NCBI GenBank assembly: GCA_014904845.1 | Contig: MU119434.1 | Location: forward strand, 1-64,000 | Source of the DNA: Acephala macrosclerotiorum | Taxonomy: Eukaryota; Ascomycota; Leotiomycetes; Helotiales; Mollisiaceae | DNA length: 64,000 bases | Direction: 5' to 3' | Shown: positions 46,593 through 58,359 of the stretch, piece after piece | Position numbering within the stretch: position 1 is the stretch's first letter | Layout: each line of letters starts with the position of its first letter | The notes under the pieces: generated by a model | What the model saw: only the letters and a program-made list of their open reading frames with translations | Database searches by the model: none | What the model was told of the DNA's origin: nothing | Position numbers and translations under genes: made by a program

Positions 46593-46766
46593 TCTTCCAT
46601 ATCCTGCTAGGCGTTTGACTTTGTGATTGGGATTCTGACCTCTGAATATCGACCATTGAATCAGAGCCTGGAATCTGCAACAGTGGTACCCAGCAATTGT
46701 TGTGAGATCCAGACATTTTGAGAGCATTTGGGACTGGAGGAATAACCAACATTTGAATTGGTATAT

Positions 46767-48040
46767 TTACGGGGGAGGACTCAAATCGAGACCCTCAACT
46801 GTCAGTTTGAACGAGTCATTCCTGGAAATTCTGTCAGTATACTCCTAACTGCTAGGTTTGTAAGACTCACCTAGAATAGCTTCCACCAACATCAAGATCC
46901 AACCTCCCACGAAGACAATCATCAAAATCGACATCAACAGTTAATAGACCATTCTCATCGTCCCATAGAGGTCCAGCAATAACATCTCCCAGAGGAGAAA
47001 TGATGCAAGATCCTCCTCTGCAAACAAATTCATCCGCATGTGGCCTTTCCGTTATGGCTTCAAAGGTAGACCCATTCTCCTTCTCATGAGAAGGAGAGCA
47101 TAGCACAATCTCATGATCGCCTTCAGGAACCGTCGACTTTCTTCTCAACTTCGCAGGCTTAGAACTGCTATGTCCATTCGTAATTGTATGTCCATCGCTG
47201 TCCTCACCGGTGATCCAAGCAGGCAGATTCGACTTCGTCATGCATTGATTCGCACTTAACACCACACATCGTCCTTCGCAAGCAATTGTTCTCATCAGCG
47301 GAAGCCATGTATCCCTCGCATCCGCCGTTGGCGCCAGGTATAGATTGACGTTCTGGCTGTATAAAGAGTGTCGCAGAAGTGGCATATAGTTCTCCCAGCA
47401 AATTGCAGATGCCAGCGTAAGTTTGACGCCCTTAATCGTAGTCGTGACTGCTCGCAGAGAGGATGGTTGGCCTTGACCCCAGATCAGACGCTCGCTACCA
47501 GTCTGCAAAGATTCCCACCGTCAGCCAACGTCCCTGCTCCTCTGCAACATTCCAAATGTGATAAGTACCCACCGGCATAACCTTCCTTCTCTTCCCTATC
47601 ACACCCTTCTGCGGACAAACATAAAGCACAGCACAATACAACGTCCCCGCACACCTCTCCACCAACCCCGTAACAATAAACACCCCCGTATCCCTTGCAA
47701 TCCTCTCCAACTCCTCTCTCACCCCATCTCCCCTCTTCCTGCCACCCTCTAGCTCTCCATCAACCCATTTCTTCCCCGCCCCTTCCGGTGTATCTCCCAG
47801 ATCAATTGCGTCTTTGAAATAGTGCAGAAATTGATCTCGACCTTCAGGTTTTCGAGCTCCAACTGTGGCGCTGAAAGTTGCTGTGCGTGGGTAGCCGCCA
47901 AGATAGGCTTCGGGGAAGAGGATTAGGTCGATTGATTTGGAGGCTGCGGTTTGGGTGGTGGATTCGAGGGCTCGGAGGGTGAGGGATGTTGTGGAGCGGG
48001 TGTGGGATTGGGAGACTGCTAAGCGGAGGGTTTGTGCCAT
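46767..48040 (-). CDS. Nitrilase-family carbon-nitrogen hydrolase
   Basis: Exons are 48040-47573, 47502-46871 and 46821-46767, giving 384 residues in frame. The last short exon (NDSFKLTVEGLDLSPPP) is needed because the long frame otherwise stops right after a GTGAGT donor. The catalytic triad is in place: Glu in LFPEAYLGGYPRT, Lys in KRRKVMPTG and Cys in AICWENYMP. The CWENY form with FPEAYLGGYPR is typical of fungal nitrilases proper, which turn nitriles into carboxylic acids and ammonia, rather than amidases. A variable loop (about residues 270-310) holds polar insert sequence. No targeting signal is seen, so it is probably cytosolic. The substrate is unknown. Confidence 0.92.
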
Positions 48041-48808
48041 GTTGTCAATTGAACTGGAGTGATTGTTGTTAGAATCGTGATTGAGAAATAAAGGGAAGAA
48101 AGGAGAGGTGATTGAAGAATAGCTTCGGGGTTTGATTTGAGGCTGCTGCAAGTGGGGTGAAGCTCAGGTGAGCTCTAACGGATGCAGGTGCGGGGTTGCT
48201 TCCGCTTTTGAGTGACTTGCCCCGCTTCATCGGTTTTCACTTCGAGACTTCTCGTATTAATTCTTGTGCGTCTAGATTTTATCAGTCACAACTTACTGAA
48301 GTGGATGCTTCATTGATTCCAGGTATGAGACTGCGTCTCGTACTCTTGATTTCAAGTGATTGCAGAGGACGACCATGCAGCGAATGCACCAGTCCATCGT
48401 AACGCCAAGCTGTCACTGCAAAGTATCTTAACCTGTAAATCTTGCAATCTTGTCTCTTATGTTGCCAATTATTTTGCCGCTCTATGGTAATGAGTATTTT
48501 CACCCTTTCCTCGAGGTAGGTGCAAGTATGAATATACGAAAGAAGAGGTCAAAAGTCTTCATGAGCGAATTGAGCCCCTTGTCATTGCATGATTCGACTC
48601 GCTTTAAACCCTGTCGGTGGCTTGCATCTCAGCCGTATAATTCGGTCTTCATTTATCAGTGGGGACATTTCATTGTTCACGATGTTTGTAGGATTCGATT
48701 CCCGTTCAGACTTCTCAGCATGTTCAAGGCTCGCCGAGATGAACTGCTCGATATTGCAATGTTCTACGCGAATGAGCAGGTTACGAGCAATCTTCATGTT
48801 GTTGAGGC
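48041..48808. other. Divergent intergenic region
   Basis: This lies between the nitrilase (minus) and the CorA-like gene (plus). Open frames at 48450-48849 show no domain. The true first exon of the CorA-like gene could lie here. Confidence 0.45.
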
Positions 48809-50598
48809 ATGGAAATACCAAGGGGCAAGCTGAACTCTACCCTTTTTAAACAAATTCTATGCTCACATTCACTTAAGGTGGAGACGTCCAACGAGTCCAA
48901 CTTCAGGCACCTTATTATCAAGAATTCTCAAGTCCAAGATTGGCTCCATCAGAATGTCGGTACACAAATGAAGAAAGAGCCACCCCACTGACCAGCGTCA
49001 GGGTGATTTCGCAGCACTTCCACCTCCAAGCCATGGCGCGACCCTCGAAGGCTCAATCAGACTCCTTTTCTGCGAAAGAAGAGACTACCGTCCTCCTGGA
49101 TTTGACATGAGCAAAGAATCCTACCTCGCCGTCGAAAGAGACCTGCACCTACCAACCTCGACCCTAGAATCCATCTTCAGCTACCAAGGAAGCTACTCCA
49201 AGCATCTTGCCCAGGATGATGCCTCTAGCAAAAGCCGACGACTAGGCCTGACGATGAAGGTTGCTCAGAAGATGCCCATCGCCAACTACGCTCTCTCGAT
49301 GTCATACGACTCCGCAACGAAGACCACAACGGCACTCATCCACGGTTCGTTCCTCCATACTGTCTTTCCAACCATGCAGAACTCGCTATGGCATCAACCA
49401 TTGGATCGTACATCAACTGCTGGGCATCTCGATTATGCGCATCTTCGCTCGCCAAATGCTCCTTTGGAGATCACTCAATCTTCCCAGATCATAGCTCATC
49501 TGCAATCCTGTGTCGAGCAGTGGACCCAACCTCTCCTACTTCCTATCCTCTTGATCTACAATTACCGGGTTCGCTCACATCTTTTCGCTTGGGATCTGGA
49601 TGACCAGGTCGTTGACCTGGAACGTCAGACTGGAGTTGTGTTCGCAGGCCGAACAGTGAGGACGAAAGAGATGAGCGTCATACCCGAAAGTATTCCCAGG
49701 GAGAAGATCGGAGATCTCACAAAATATATGCATACCCTGATGGCTGAGATTATCTTCTTCGAGCGGGTCGTGGAATGGACTTCGGATTGCAATGATTGGC
49801 TGGAAGGCATCGCTAGCGAGATGTATCAATTGAAAGTCGAGAAGGACAATGAGATTTTGGAGATGATCCAGTTCGTGAGAAGTGATGCGAAAAGCTTCAA
49901 TGGTCTTGCCAGGGCATTGAAGGAACGAGTACAGTCTCAGATCAATGTGGTATGTTTTGCCCCTCCCTATGTCTGTCTTGAGGTAAAATACTGAATCTCG
50001 CAGCTGTATTCCTACATCGCTCAAATCGACAACTCGATCAACGCGAAGATAGCAGTCTCGAGTGCTCGTGATTCGAGCGCGATGAAGACTTTGGCACTGA
50101 TCACGACCGTCTTCCTGCCCGGGACCTACGTCGCTGCAAGTCCCCTTTCCTCTTCCCCCTAGTCTCCAGATACTAACGAAGTAACAGACCCTATTCAGCA
50201 TGTCCATGTTCACATGGCAATCTTCAACTTCCACATCCTCCTCATCATCGACGGATTCAATCCTCTCTTCAAATTTTTGGATCTACTGGGCCGTCACAAT
50301 CCCTCTAACCCTCCTCACCATGCTCATCTGGCGCATCTGGTGGGTCTGGCAAGAACGTGCTTATGAGAAGGAAGTTAGTCAAGCTAGTGGGTATGCAGCA
50401 AGATTTGGTGACGAGATTGACATGGATGTAAATGGGGGGAGTGGGGGAGAGGATGGTGGGAATGGATGGAATGAGAAGGCTAGGAGGAAGGGAGAAGGGA
50501 AGGCAAAGGAAAAGGGATCGCATAATCGTCACAATATTATCAATATTTTGAATTATTCGAGGGTTTATTATGACAGTGGGAATGGGAAGGAGGGGTGA
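48809..50598 (+). CDS. CorA-like metal-ion transporter family protein
   Basis: Proposed exons are 48809-48959, 49015-49949, 50004-50135 and 50188-50598 (542 residues in frame). The middle matches fungal CorA-like proteins: IRLLFCERRDYRPPGFDMS, YSKHL, then a long helical region, and the signature LYSYIAQIDNSINAKIA, DSSAMKTLALITTVFLPGTY and TLFSMSMFTW forming the first membrane helix, followed by FWIYWAVTIPLTLLTMLIW as the second. The bacterial GMN motif is absent, as is common in this fungal branch, so magnesium transport is not certain. The third intron begins GCAAGT, a GC-AG intron. The charged Gly/Lys tail is cytosolic. The start is the weak point: the ATG at 48809 is in frame but upstream exons are possible. 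Confidence 0.8.
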
Positions 50599-51287
50599 GA
50601 GGTGTTGCTGTAAGTTCATCGATGATGATATGTGGATAGATGTGTGCTTGATCATGTGGCGTTGAGGAGTTGTGAGGATCCGGGTAGCACGCATAGAATG
50701 GGGCAGTTCTACATCGACTTCGTATCCTCGGATTCGAGATGTCCAAGGGTCTTCATTCAGTTTCCTCTGCTCCCTGCTTTAGCAAGCCCTTGGTTTCTCG
50801 CTTCAAAAAGTGTGAATTACGCACACGACCCAGCGCAAACTCCATTGTGTAGCCAACACAATTCCTCATCCTCAACCACTTTTCTTCTTTCAAAGCTTGG
50901 AATCGTATCGTAGTCTGAGTTACAATTCTAGTACTTCATCTCTTGATTTTGAGATTAGATAAGTAGTTCTTGTTGAATCTAAGAGGCAAGGAGATAATTT
51001 CAAAATGAGCTACAAGCGAGGCTAAGTATGAGAACTTAGACGTGCAACAAAACTTTGAAAGTCGGAACCAGCAGACACACATTGCACCCAAGGTCAACTT
51101 AAATGGAACTTGATATCCGACGAAAGACTATTGGAGAAGGAGAACGGGGAATTGGAAATTGCTTAAAGCTCATGCTTGTCGCAAACTTGCGAATCTAAGA
51201 TCTATAGTCCACGCCTAGCAAGTCTATGTCTATCGAGAACTCCGGACTCTCGTCCCAAACAAGCAAGCCCTACCTCTACGAGCTCCT
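50599..51287. other. Convergent intergenic region
   Basis: This lies between the 3' ends of the CorA-like gene and the P5C reductase gene. Nothing is recognised. Confidence 0.5.
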
Positions 51288-52336
51288 TCATTTCTGTTCC
51301 CCAATCTCCTTACTCCTCTTTGTCGCTGCCACCACCGCCCTACCAAACGCCCACCTCGCCCTATCCTCCTCCAGACTTACCAGACCATCAATAGTCGTTC
51401 CCTTCGGACTACTAAACTTCTCCCTCAACACCGCCGGATGTTCCCCATTCTCCAGCAAAGTAGCAAGACTAAACAACGCCTGAGTCAAGATCTTTTTCGC
51501 ATCAGCTCGTTTGAGGCCTTCTTTTACGGCGCCGTCGAGCATGCCGTCGAATGCGATGGAGAGCAGGGCGCCCGAGGCTCCGGCCATTACACCGCCGATG
51601 TCGTAGAGTTCGGGTGCGACGGGTTGGGTTTTGCCGCAGCAGGAGAAAACCCATTCGGTCATCTCGTCGTACTCTTTTGGGATGCCAGCCGTCGTCTCGA
51701 TGACTGTCATCGAGGCCCCGAATTCGGCGGCTATGTTCATCATTGCTCGCTTGATATATAACTTCTCACCTTTCTCAAGGGATTCGGGCGTTGCTTGATC
51801 CATGCGAATAGCAGATTCGAGCTTGTGAACCGGTGACCCGACTAGGACACTGATGACGAGCTTGCCTTGCAAGGCTTCACGGACTCCCTCTTTACGCAGG
51901 ACCAGGTCAATCATGTAAGGTTTGAAAGCCAAGAGCACGATATCAGCCTCCTTCATAGCTTTCACGTTATTCCCTTGGCTGACTTCCAAACGACCCTTGA
52001 ACCGTTCCCGGAGAACCGCAGCCGATCCTTCACTGTTAACGGTAGCAATGAACCTCGATATTCTAGGCTCCTCTCCCTTGGCTTGGGAAGCAGCGCACGC
52101 ATCCAGAACGCCCGAGAGGATGGCTGAAGCTATTGTTCCTGGGATACATGTTAATTATGGTTGATAAGAAGTTTAATTGTATTGGGATTCTGGGATAAGA
52201 TGGGACAAAGTCGGAAAGGCTCTGAGGGGCGGAGCATAGGCGGGGTAGAGTTAGGATAGGAAAGGGAGGTTCGCATACCACAGCCAATGATGGCCAGTGT
52301 CTTGCCCATAAGCGGGCTGTCTCCAATTGCTGCCAT
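51288..52336 (-). CDS. Pyrroline-5-carboxylate reductase
   Basis: Exons are 52336-52279 and 52138-51288, separated by a 140-nt intron, giving 302 residues. It catalyses the last step of proline synthesis, NAD(P)H-dependent reduction of 1-pyrroline-5-carboxylate. The intron splits the dinucleotide-binding loop; splicing gives LAIIGCGTIASAILSG. Other landmarks are VNSEGSAAVLRERF, DIVLLAFKPYM, ISVLVGSPV, MMNIAAEFGASMTVI, and the C-terminal dimer and active-site block GASGALLSIAFDGMLDG, GLKRADAKKILTQAL and SSPKGTTIDGL. The length fits the family. No targeting peptide is obvious, so a cytosolic site is likely. Confidence 0.93.
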
Positions 52337-53693
52337 CGTGAACGTGAGAGAGACGTGATTTGATATCAGATGCGAAAAATCTCCGCGAGATGGCAATGCA
52401 CGTGCCGTACGATATGGAACAATCAAGACTCCGAGGGTGAGCAGACTTGCTCGGGTCTGCCTGAGATGATGATGGTTGCTGAGAAGTGAAAGTAACCGAG
52501 TGACTTCAGGATTTGTACAAGGGAAGATGCACTCGCACGGCGTAAATGTCTGACTTCAAAACGAAAGTGGGATCCGACCCGATTCGGTATAGAACGCTTG
52601 CCTAACCTGGCGGTCTCCTAAACGACCTCTTAGCGCAGAAAGTCAAAGCCAAGTTCAATGTCGGTCTTGAAAGCTCGGGGGCAAACTTGATCTCTCGTCA
52701 AAATACTTGAAAACATCACATGAACAAGGCTTCATTCTAGATCGCCAACTGTTTTCTCACCTTATCTAGCCTCGCGATCTTACTGGTCCAAATATAGCAC
52801 AAGGCTGAGTAGGTTGCTGCCAACGAAACGTGCCACATCACGGGCGGCTTTCCTTAGTTCGTTCTTTCGCGTTTCATGTTCTCACTATATCACAGCCAGA
52901 TATAGGCCATCAGCAGTATGGTGTATGGTACCACGTTGTGGGTCCACCGTTATTCACATCACCACGCATATCATCTCTAAAAAGCCTCACGGAAGATCCA
53001 GACCGCCACGCTTTTACCAGGACAATCACGTTCGCACATGATCGCACGTCCCGCAGCCAACTTGGATATGCTGTTGAGGATCCCTAAGCTAGATGGCCAG
53101 ACTCCTGCAGGAACACGTCGATCATTCACGGCCCTGCTCCATTCCGCCCCTTTTAGGAATTCATGTATCCATCCCAAAAATTAAGGATGTTCACGTCAAG
53201 GTCCAGAAACAACTTCACCACTCAGAGCGCATCCCCCAAAAGCGTCAGCCCCGCCGAGGACCGAACAAGATGACACCCTATGCGTACCCACCCTGTCTTA
53301 TGTGGGCTTGCTGGCAGAATGGGCTAAAGAGTTGTTTTTGACGTCGTCTAGCGTCTCGCTACTTGGAGGTTTTCCCCTGGTTCATAATGCGAAACCAAAC
53401 AATTTCTGGTGATTTGGCCCAATTCAGCCAATTACGATGTGCTATGGGTGGAGCTTCCGCTCCCCTGGATCACAGAGGGGCCATGCCAATTGTGATGATT
53501 TCCCAAAACAATGCCATGTCGTTGCTTGCAGGCAGGTAAGATTGAGGGAGGTGTGTTGTTGGGCCATGTTGACTTTGCTATAAGTATTTCACGATGCCTT
53601 TTTTTTTGGTAGTCCAGAAGTCTTTTGATCCTCCTTCTAGTTCTTGTCAAGTTCATTCGTTCTGCTTTTATATCAGCACGTGATTAATTCAAG
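52337..53693. other. Divergent intergenic region, 1.36 kb
   Basis: This lies between P5C reductase (minus) and the GH76 gene (plus). No coding feature was recognised. CTTTTATATCAGCACGTGATTA sits directly before the GH76 start and could include a TATA-like box and a CACGTG E-box. Confidence 0.45.
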
Positions 53694-54927
53694 ATGTTCT
53701 TATTACCACGCACGCTCGTAGTTCTCACTGCATCTATTGCTATTTCCAATGCTCTGCCTCACCCTACCGCTCAGCCAGAAACATCACCCAATCCCTCATG
53801 GCACCAACTCTCAGAACTCTCAGGCTCAGGTCTCCATCCCAGAGCAACACAAGCACAATACATTTCCTATGCAGTAGCAGGCATCAACCAAATGATGACC
53901 TGGTACAGCGCCGCCAATGGTCTATGGTCAGACACCTGGTGGAACTCCGCAAACGCAATCACCATGCTTGCCGACTTTCAACAATACTTCCCCTCCTACG
54001 CAACCGGAATCACCGCCTCTGTCTTCCCCACTACACTGGCGGAAGCTCCAAGCACCTTTGCTGGGTTCTTGAACGGGTTCTATGATGACGAATTATGGTG
54101 GGCGTTGGCTTGGATCCAGGTCTACGATGTTACGGGGCAAGAAACATATCTCGATACCGCAGCTGCTATTTTCGAGGATGCGAAATCTGCTTGGGGTACT
54201 TCTCCTTGTGGTGGTCTTTGGTACGTCTCCCCTTTCATCACATAATTTCTCACTTTTCATCATAGCTAACAAGATGAATAGGTGGGACAAAGCACACACA
54301 AGCGTGGGCGCAGTCGAAAACGAACTCTACCTCACCGCAGCCGCCAAGCTCGCCAACCGTCGTCCCGCCACCCCATCCCAAGGTTACTACTTCAACGAAG
54401 CCACAAAGGCCTACACCTGGTTCATCAACTCGGGACTGATAAACTCTAACAACACTATCAACAACGGACTCGTTCTCTCTACTTGCAAAAATGATGGAAA
54501 CTTTGTCTTCAGCTACAACCAAGGGATCCTCCTCTCCGGCCTCGTAGAGCTTACCTGGTCAAGTGGAGACTCAGAATACAACGAACTAGCCAATACCATC
54601 GCCACCGCCGCCATCGGTGCCCTCACCGACTCTGCCGGCATCCTTCACGAGCCCTGTGAAGCGACCGGCTGCGACGGCGATGAGGAGCAATTCAAAGGCA
54701 TCTTCAACCGCAATATTGAGTTTTTGGTTAATAGGGCGACGGTTTTGCCGGCTGCGACGAAAACGTTGTTTGTGAATTTCTTAGAGACTAATGCTAATGC
54801 TATTTGGGCGGATGACCAGGTGGATAATCAGTCGGGGTTGGTGTGGAGTGGGCCGAGTGGAACGGCGACGATTCAGACGCAGAGTAGTGCTTTGGATGCT
54901 ATTGTTGGTGCTGCTGCTGTTTCGTAG
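53694..54927 (+). CDS. GH76 family glycoside hydrolase, secreted
   Basis: Exons are 53694-54220 and 54282-54927 (390 residues; 61-nt intron that restores CGGLWWDKAH). The N-terminus is a signal peptide (MFLLPRTLVVLTASIAISNA). The alpha/alpha-barrel hallmarks of GH76 are visible: WYSAANGLWSDTWWNSANA, GFYDDELWWALAWIQVYDVTG with the paired Asp catalytic motif, GGLWWDKAH, LYLTAAAKLA, YNQGILLSGLVEL and FKGIFNRNIEFL. Family enzymes are endo-acting alpha-1,6-mannanases or, in fungi, cell-wall glycosidases related to Dfg5/Dcw1 that help attach GPI proteins. This one ends in Ser without a hydrophobic GPI tail, so it is likely secreted and soluble. Confidence 0.92.
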
Positions 54928-55457
54928 GTGGGAGGCTCTAGTGTGGTCGCGGTTAATCGTTGAGGCTGAACGAGAATGCGGGGTGGGAGGGAAGGAGTTT
55001 GAGTTTATTTTTTTTCTGTTGATTCGATACCCGGTTGCCATTAATTGGTAATGTTTTCTCTTATTGTATTGGTGCTTGGTTTAGAAGACGGAAAGCATGT
55101 CTTTCTGAGAGGAGTGGAGGGACTGGGATTTGGCTAGATTTAGATAGAGGGTTAGATGTAGATGGATACCTTGGTTATGTACCTAGCTGGTAATGCTACG
55201 AATTTATGAATAAAAACAAAACGATCTCGAGGTCGTTGGTCTATCTTCACGTGATCACGATGGGAAACGCATGAAGCGGTTGTATAGTTGGAGCGAGCCC
55301 GTTCCCAATGTTTCTCATGTATGCCTGGGAACCAAGAGAGGGAAACATTTTTGAAGGTTCTATACTCAAATCTAGGCTATTAGACATTACTATATCCCAT
55401 GCCATCCAGCTTTCTCTCCAAAGCCTTCTTCAACAGCCCTTGCGTAACCCCGCCCTC
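54928..55457. other. Convergent intergenic region
   Basis: This holds the 3' UTRs of the GH76 gene (AATAAA at about 55208) and of the acetyltransferase-like gene. Nothing else is recognised. Confidence 0.5.
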
Positions 55458-57109
55458 TCACAACAACGCCCACACCACAGCAGTGCCAACAACCAACCCC
55501 GCACCAATCCAAACCCCCATACCCGAGCCCATACCATGCGATTCCTCCCCACCGCTCACAAACACATTCCGTCCTGGCACAAAAGTCTCCGCGATCTCTT
55601 TCAATTCCTCCTCTAAAAAATCCTTCAACCCCCGCGCTTCCTGACTCGGCCTGACTGCCTCGACCCAATTAATCCCAACCGTCATATCCCCACCCTTAAC
55701 CGTAACCATTGACACACAATGCGGATCACCATACGTACAAAGCGCTGTTGAGAACGTCGCTTTGTTGAACGTTGCCTTGTGATTCTCTCCTTCTTCTCCA
55801 GCTCGTACCTCGCCAAGACCACCATCTAGAACCCCAATATTAGTAACCTCATAAGCATGATCCCTCTTCGCCCCCAGCCTCCCCAAAAAGAAACCCCTCA
55901 GATCCGGAACGAATTTCAGCATATTAACAGCTTGGTTCCTAATCTCTCTCGTGTCCTCCTCAACCACTTTTCTAGTCTTCCTCGCGCTGTCCCAGAGGTG
56001 TTCATCTTGTTTCTTCATTGTTGGTGGGGAGGAAGAGAGGCAAGAGATATAGCCAGATGGAGTCGAGGTCTCGGATGAGTACTGGGGAGCGCAGATAGAG
56101 GTATAGCATCCCATATCAAGTGGTGAGTGATTTGTGAATCTCCGGAACGAGAAAGGGATCGAGCCTGTGAAGCGTTTGTGGGAGGGGTGGATGGTTGCCA
56201 GGTGTCGGGCGACGAGGACGGAGACTAGACATGTGAGGGTTGTTTTTTGTTCTCGACATTTTGCTACCAGTTTTTGGACAGTGGGGTTTGGGAGAGAGAA
56301 TGAGATGAGGGAACTGGTTGGTGGGATGGTAGGTGGCTCTTTTTGGATGGGAGGCCCGGTCCAGGCTAGTGGTGAGGATGGGGCGTAGATGAATGCTGCG
56401 AAGATCATTTTGGTGGCGTACCAGACGCCGACGGGGAGTTTGGTGTTCTGTTCGAGGCTTGCTACCAAGGACACCCTGGGCGTAGTGATAACTGACTCGG
56501 GAGAGATTGATGAGGGGTTCGAGATGAGCTTGTTGAGAGCGGACAGGAACGTGAGGTGGAAAGCTGCTGCTGAAAGACCATCGGCGATCCCATGGTGGCA
56601 GTAGAATGCCAATGTGAATGAAGTTTTCTCTGATTCCGAGTCTTGAGTTGGCGAAGGAGGAATAGCAACGATGGTCCTCCATAGAGGGAGCGTAGGATCT
56701 CGATCCGTTCGCTGGAGATGGCCTGTAGTAATCCAGTCATCATGTGACTTCGAAATATCTTCCTCGATGACCTTGACTACTTTTGAGAGATCGATCGCGG
56801 GAAGGCGCACCCATTTCGGTTCTCTGAGGCTATCGTCGTCAATCTTGACGTTGAGGATGGGTTGCATTTTCATATTATCAGTGAGGGCTGAGTAGATGAT
56901 TGGAAGCAGGCCATTGTTTGAGACGAAAGAGCTGGGGAGACTGTAAGTTGCTGAAACTTGGATGTTGTTGTAGAAGTTCAGATGGTTTCTGATGATGTTG
57001 AACCTTTCCATGGCACCTAAACAATTTGTTAATGCTAGTGTCTGTGAAGAGGGTGGTTCGAAGTACCTGTAGGCCTCAAGAGCGCATCTTCTGCGAGTGT
57101 CACGGCCAT
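55458..57109 (-). CDS. Alcohol-acetyltransferase-like protein (condensation fold)
   Basis: Exons are 57109-57067 and 57016-55458 (533 residues; 50-nt intron). An ATG at 57011 opens the long frame, but the short first exon adds MAVTLAEDALLRPTGAMERF, the expected family start. The catalytic HxxxD motif is CHHGIADG (His156 and Asp160). The fold is that of BAHD/condensation-domain acyltransferases as in yeast Atf1/Atf2-type alcohol acetyltransferases, which make acetate esters from acetyl-CoA. The usual second motif DFGWG is not seen; the matching place reads VGINW. The last 20 residues (GVWIGAGLVVGTAVVWALL) form a membrane segment, suggesting a tail anchor, perhaps on lipid droplets or the ER. 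The acyl acceptor is unknown. Confidence 0.87.
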
Positions 57110-57711
57110 AATTGATCGATCGGTCCTTCCCAATGCCAGAATGCTAGAATAGAGACTAGAAATAGCATATCTCCAGCTTATGAATCTATTGATGAAGTTG
57201 TCCTTGTCATCACGGGATTCCTGTTCATCCGGCCGTTATCACGACTACCAACAGCACCCCTTTCTTTCGCCGAAATCAATATCGCGGCCGGCCGGCCTTG
57301 GCTGCTTTCGAGCACTCATTGCACGACTATTGAACGAATGAAGAAGGGAGAAAAGAATCTGAAATGAGAAGTGGCTCCAGGCCACGGAACGAGTGGCTGT
57401 GCCGTTTTGGAAAGCCCACTTTCGGACGTCACGGCACGAGCCACATCCTTGTAGTTCATCTGGTCTTTCCGGCACTCCAGAAGCCTTCTCCTCTTTTCCC
57501 CAACATGAAGATATACTCCCTCGTGGGTTGCCTCGAAGCAAGTGCTGAATGGCATTCTACTCTAAGTCGGTTCGACCCAATCTAGACGCTCAAGTCGGCG
57601 ACTCGCTTCGTTTCTCGACACTCGATTTCAGGCCGATCTCTGCCACCTTTCGTCTCCAAACTTCCCAACTACCGTCCCAGACATGCAGGGCAAATAATTA
57701 CGCGGATGCAG
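57110..57711. other. Intergenic
   Basis: This is the promoter side of the acetyltransferase-like gene. A GGCCGGCCGGCC palindromic stretch lies near 57286-57297. No gene was recognised. Confidence 0.45.
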
Positions 57712-58240
57712 TCACTTACTCCATATAAAACACACCTCATCCGCATCCCGCGCCAAACCCGTGGGAAAGTCCCGTAACGTCTCGATACCGCCTCGGAAAA
57801 AGTCATTCCTCACGCTCTCAGGCGGCGTAGCCCTATCGAAAGTATCTGTGCCGTGGTACAAATACATCTGCCAATACATGTCTTTATCAGATCCAACATC
57901 AGAATACGCTTCTGATTCGTCAGTCCATGAAGTTCTCACGACCCTAGCCTGGCAAACTCATCATTGCTGAGTCGGTTATGACAAAGAAGCCTCGTCTCGG
58001 GCATTCACATTTCCTGTTCTCTTCCCCGAAGCCAAAGATTCTTAATTGGACTTCGCATTCGTGTCTATCTGGTATGGCGCAGTTTTCTTGATCTGGTGGT
58101 CTGAGTTCGTCTTGTCTGCAGGGTTTGTTTGCGGGGAAGGTGCAGCTCTGGCAGGGGGGCCCGCATTTGGCGTTCTTGTTGCACGGCGAATGCCCATGTT
58201 GTCGTTGGGAAGGATGCGATGATGCGGGAATATATAGGGA
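57712..58240 (-). pseudogene. Uncharacterised Cys-motif gene with one frameshift (pseudogene or sequence error)
   Basis: One minus-strand frame from about 58240 reads CNKNAKCGPPCQSCTF, then PCRQDELRPPDQENCAI, ECEVQLRIFGFGEENRKCEC and RRGFFVITDSAMMSLP, and stops at about 57950. The adjacent frame takes over directly with ARVVRTSWTDESEAYSD, then DMYWQMYLYHGTDTFDRATP and TGLARDADEVCFIW, ending at 57712. The two parts look like one protein: spacing leaves no room for an intron at the switch, so a one-base indel near 57950 is the simplest reading. The start is unresolved because the upstream frame has no ATG. The N-terminal Cys spacing (CxxxxxCGxxCxxC) hints at zinc binding. I do not recognise a function. 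Confidence 0.5.
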
Positions 58241-58359
58241 GATGAGCTGCGAGTGCAATCTATTCTGCCTGTTGGTTTCCAAGCTGCTATTGACTGAAAT
58301 TGACTTACTGCTATTGTTTCGTTGGAATTTGCTGCTAAAGCTTCGAGCTGAACATCAAG

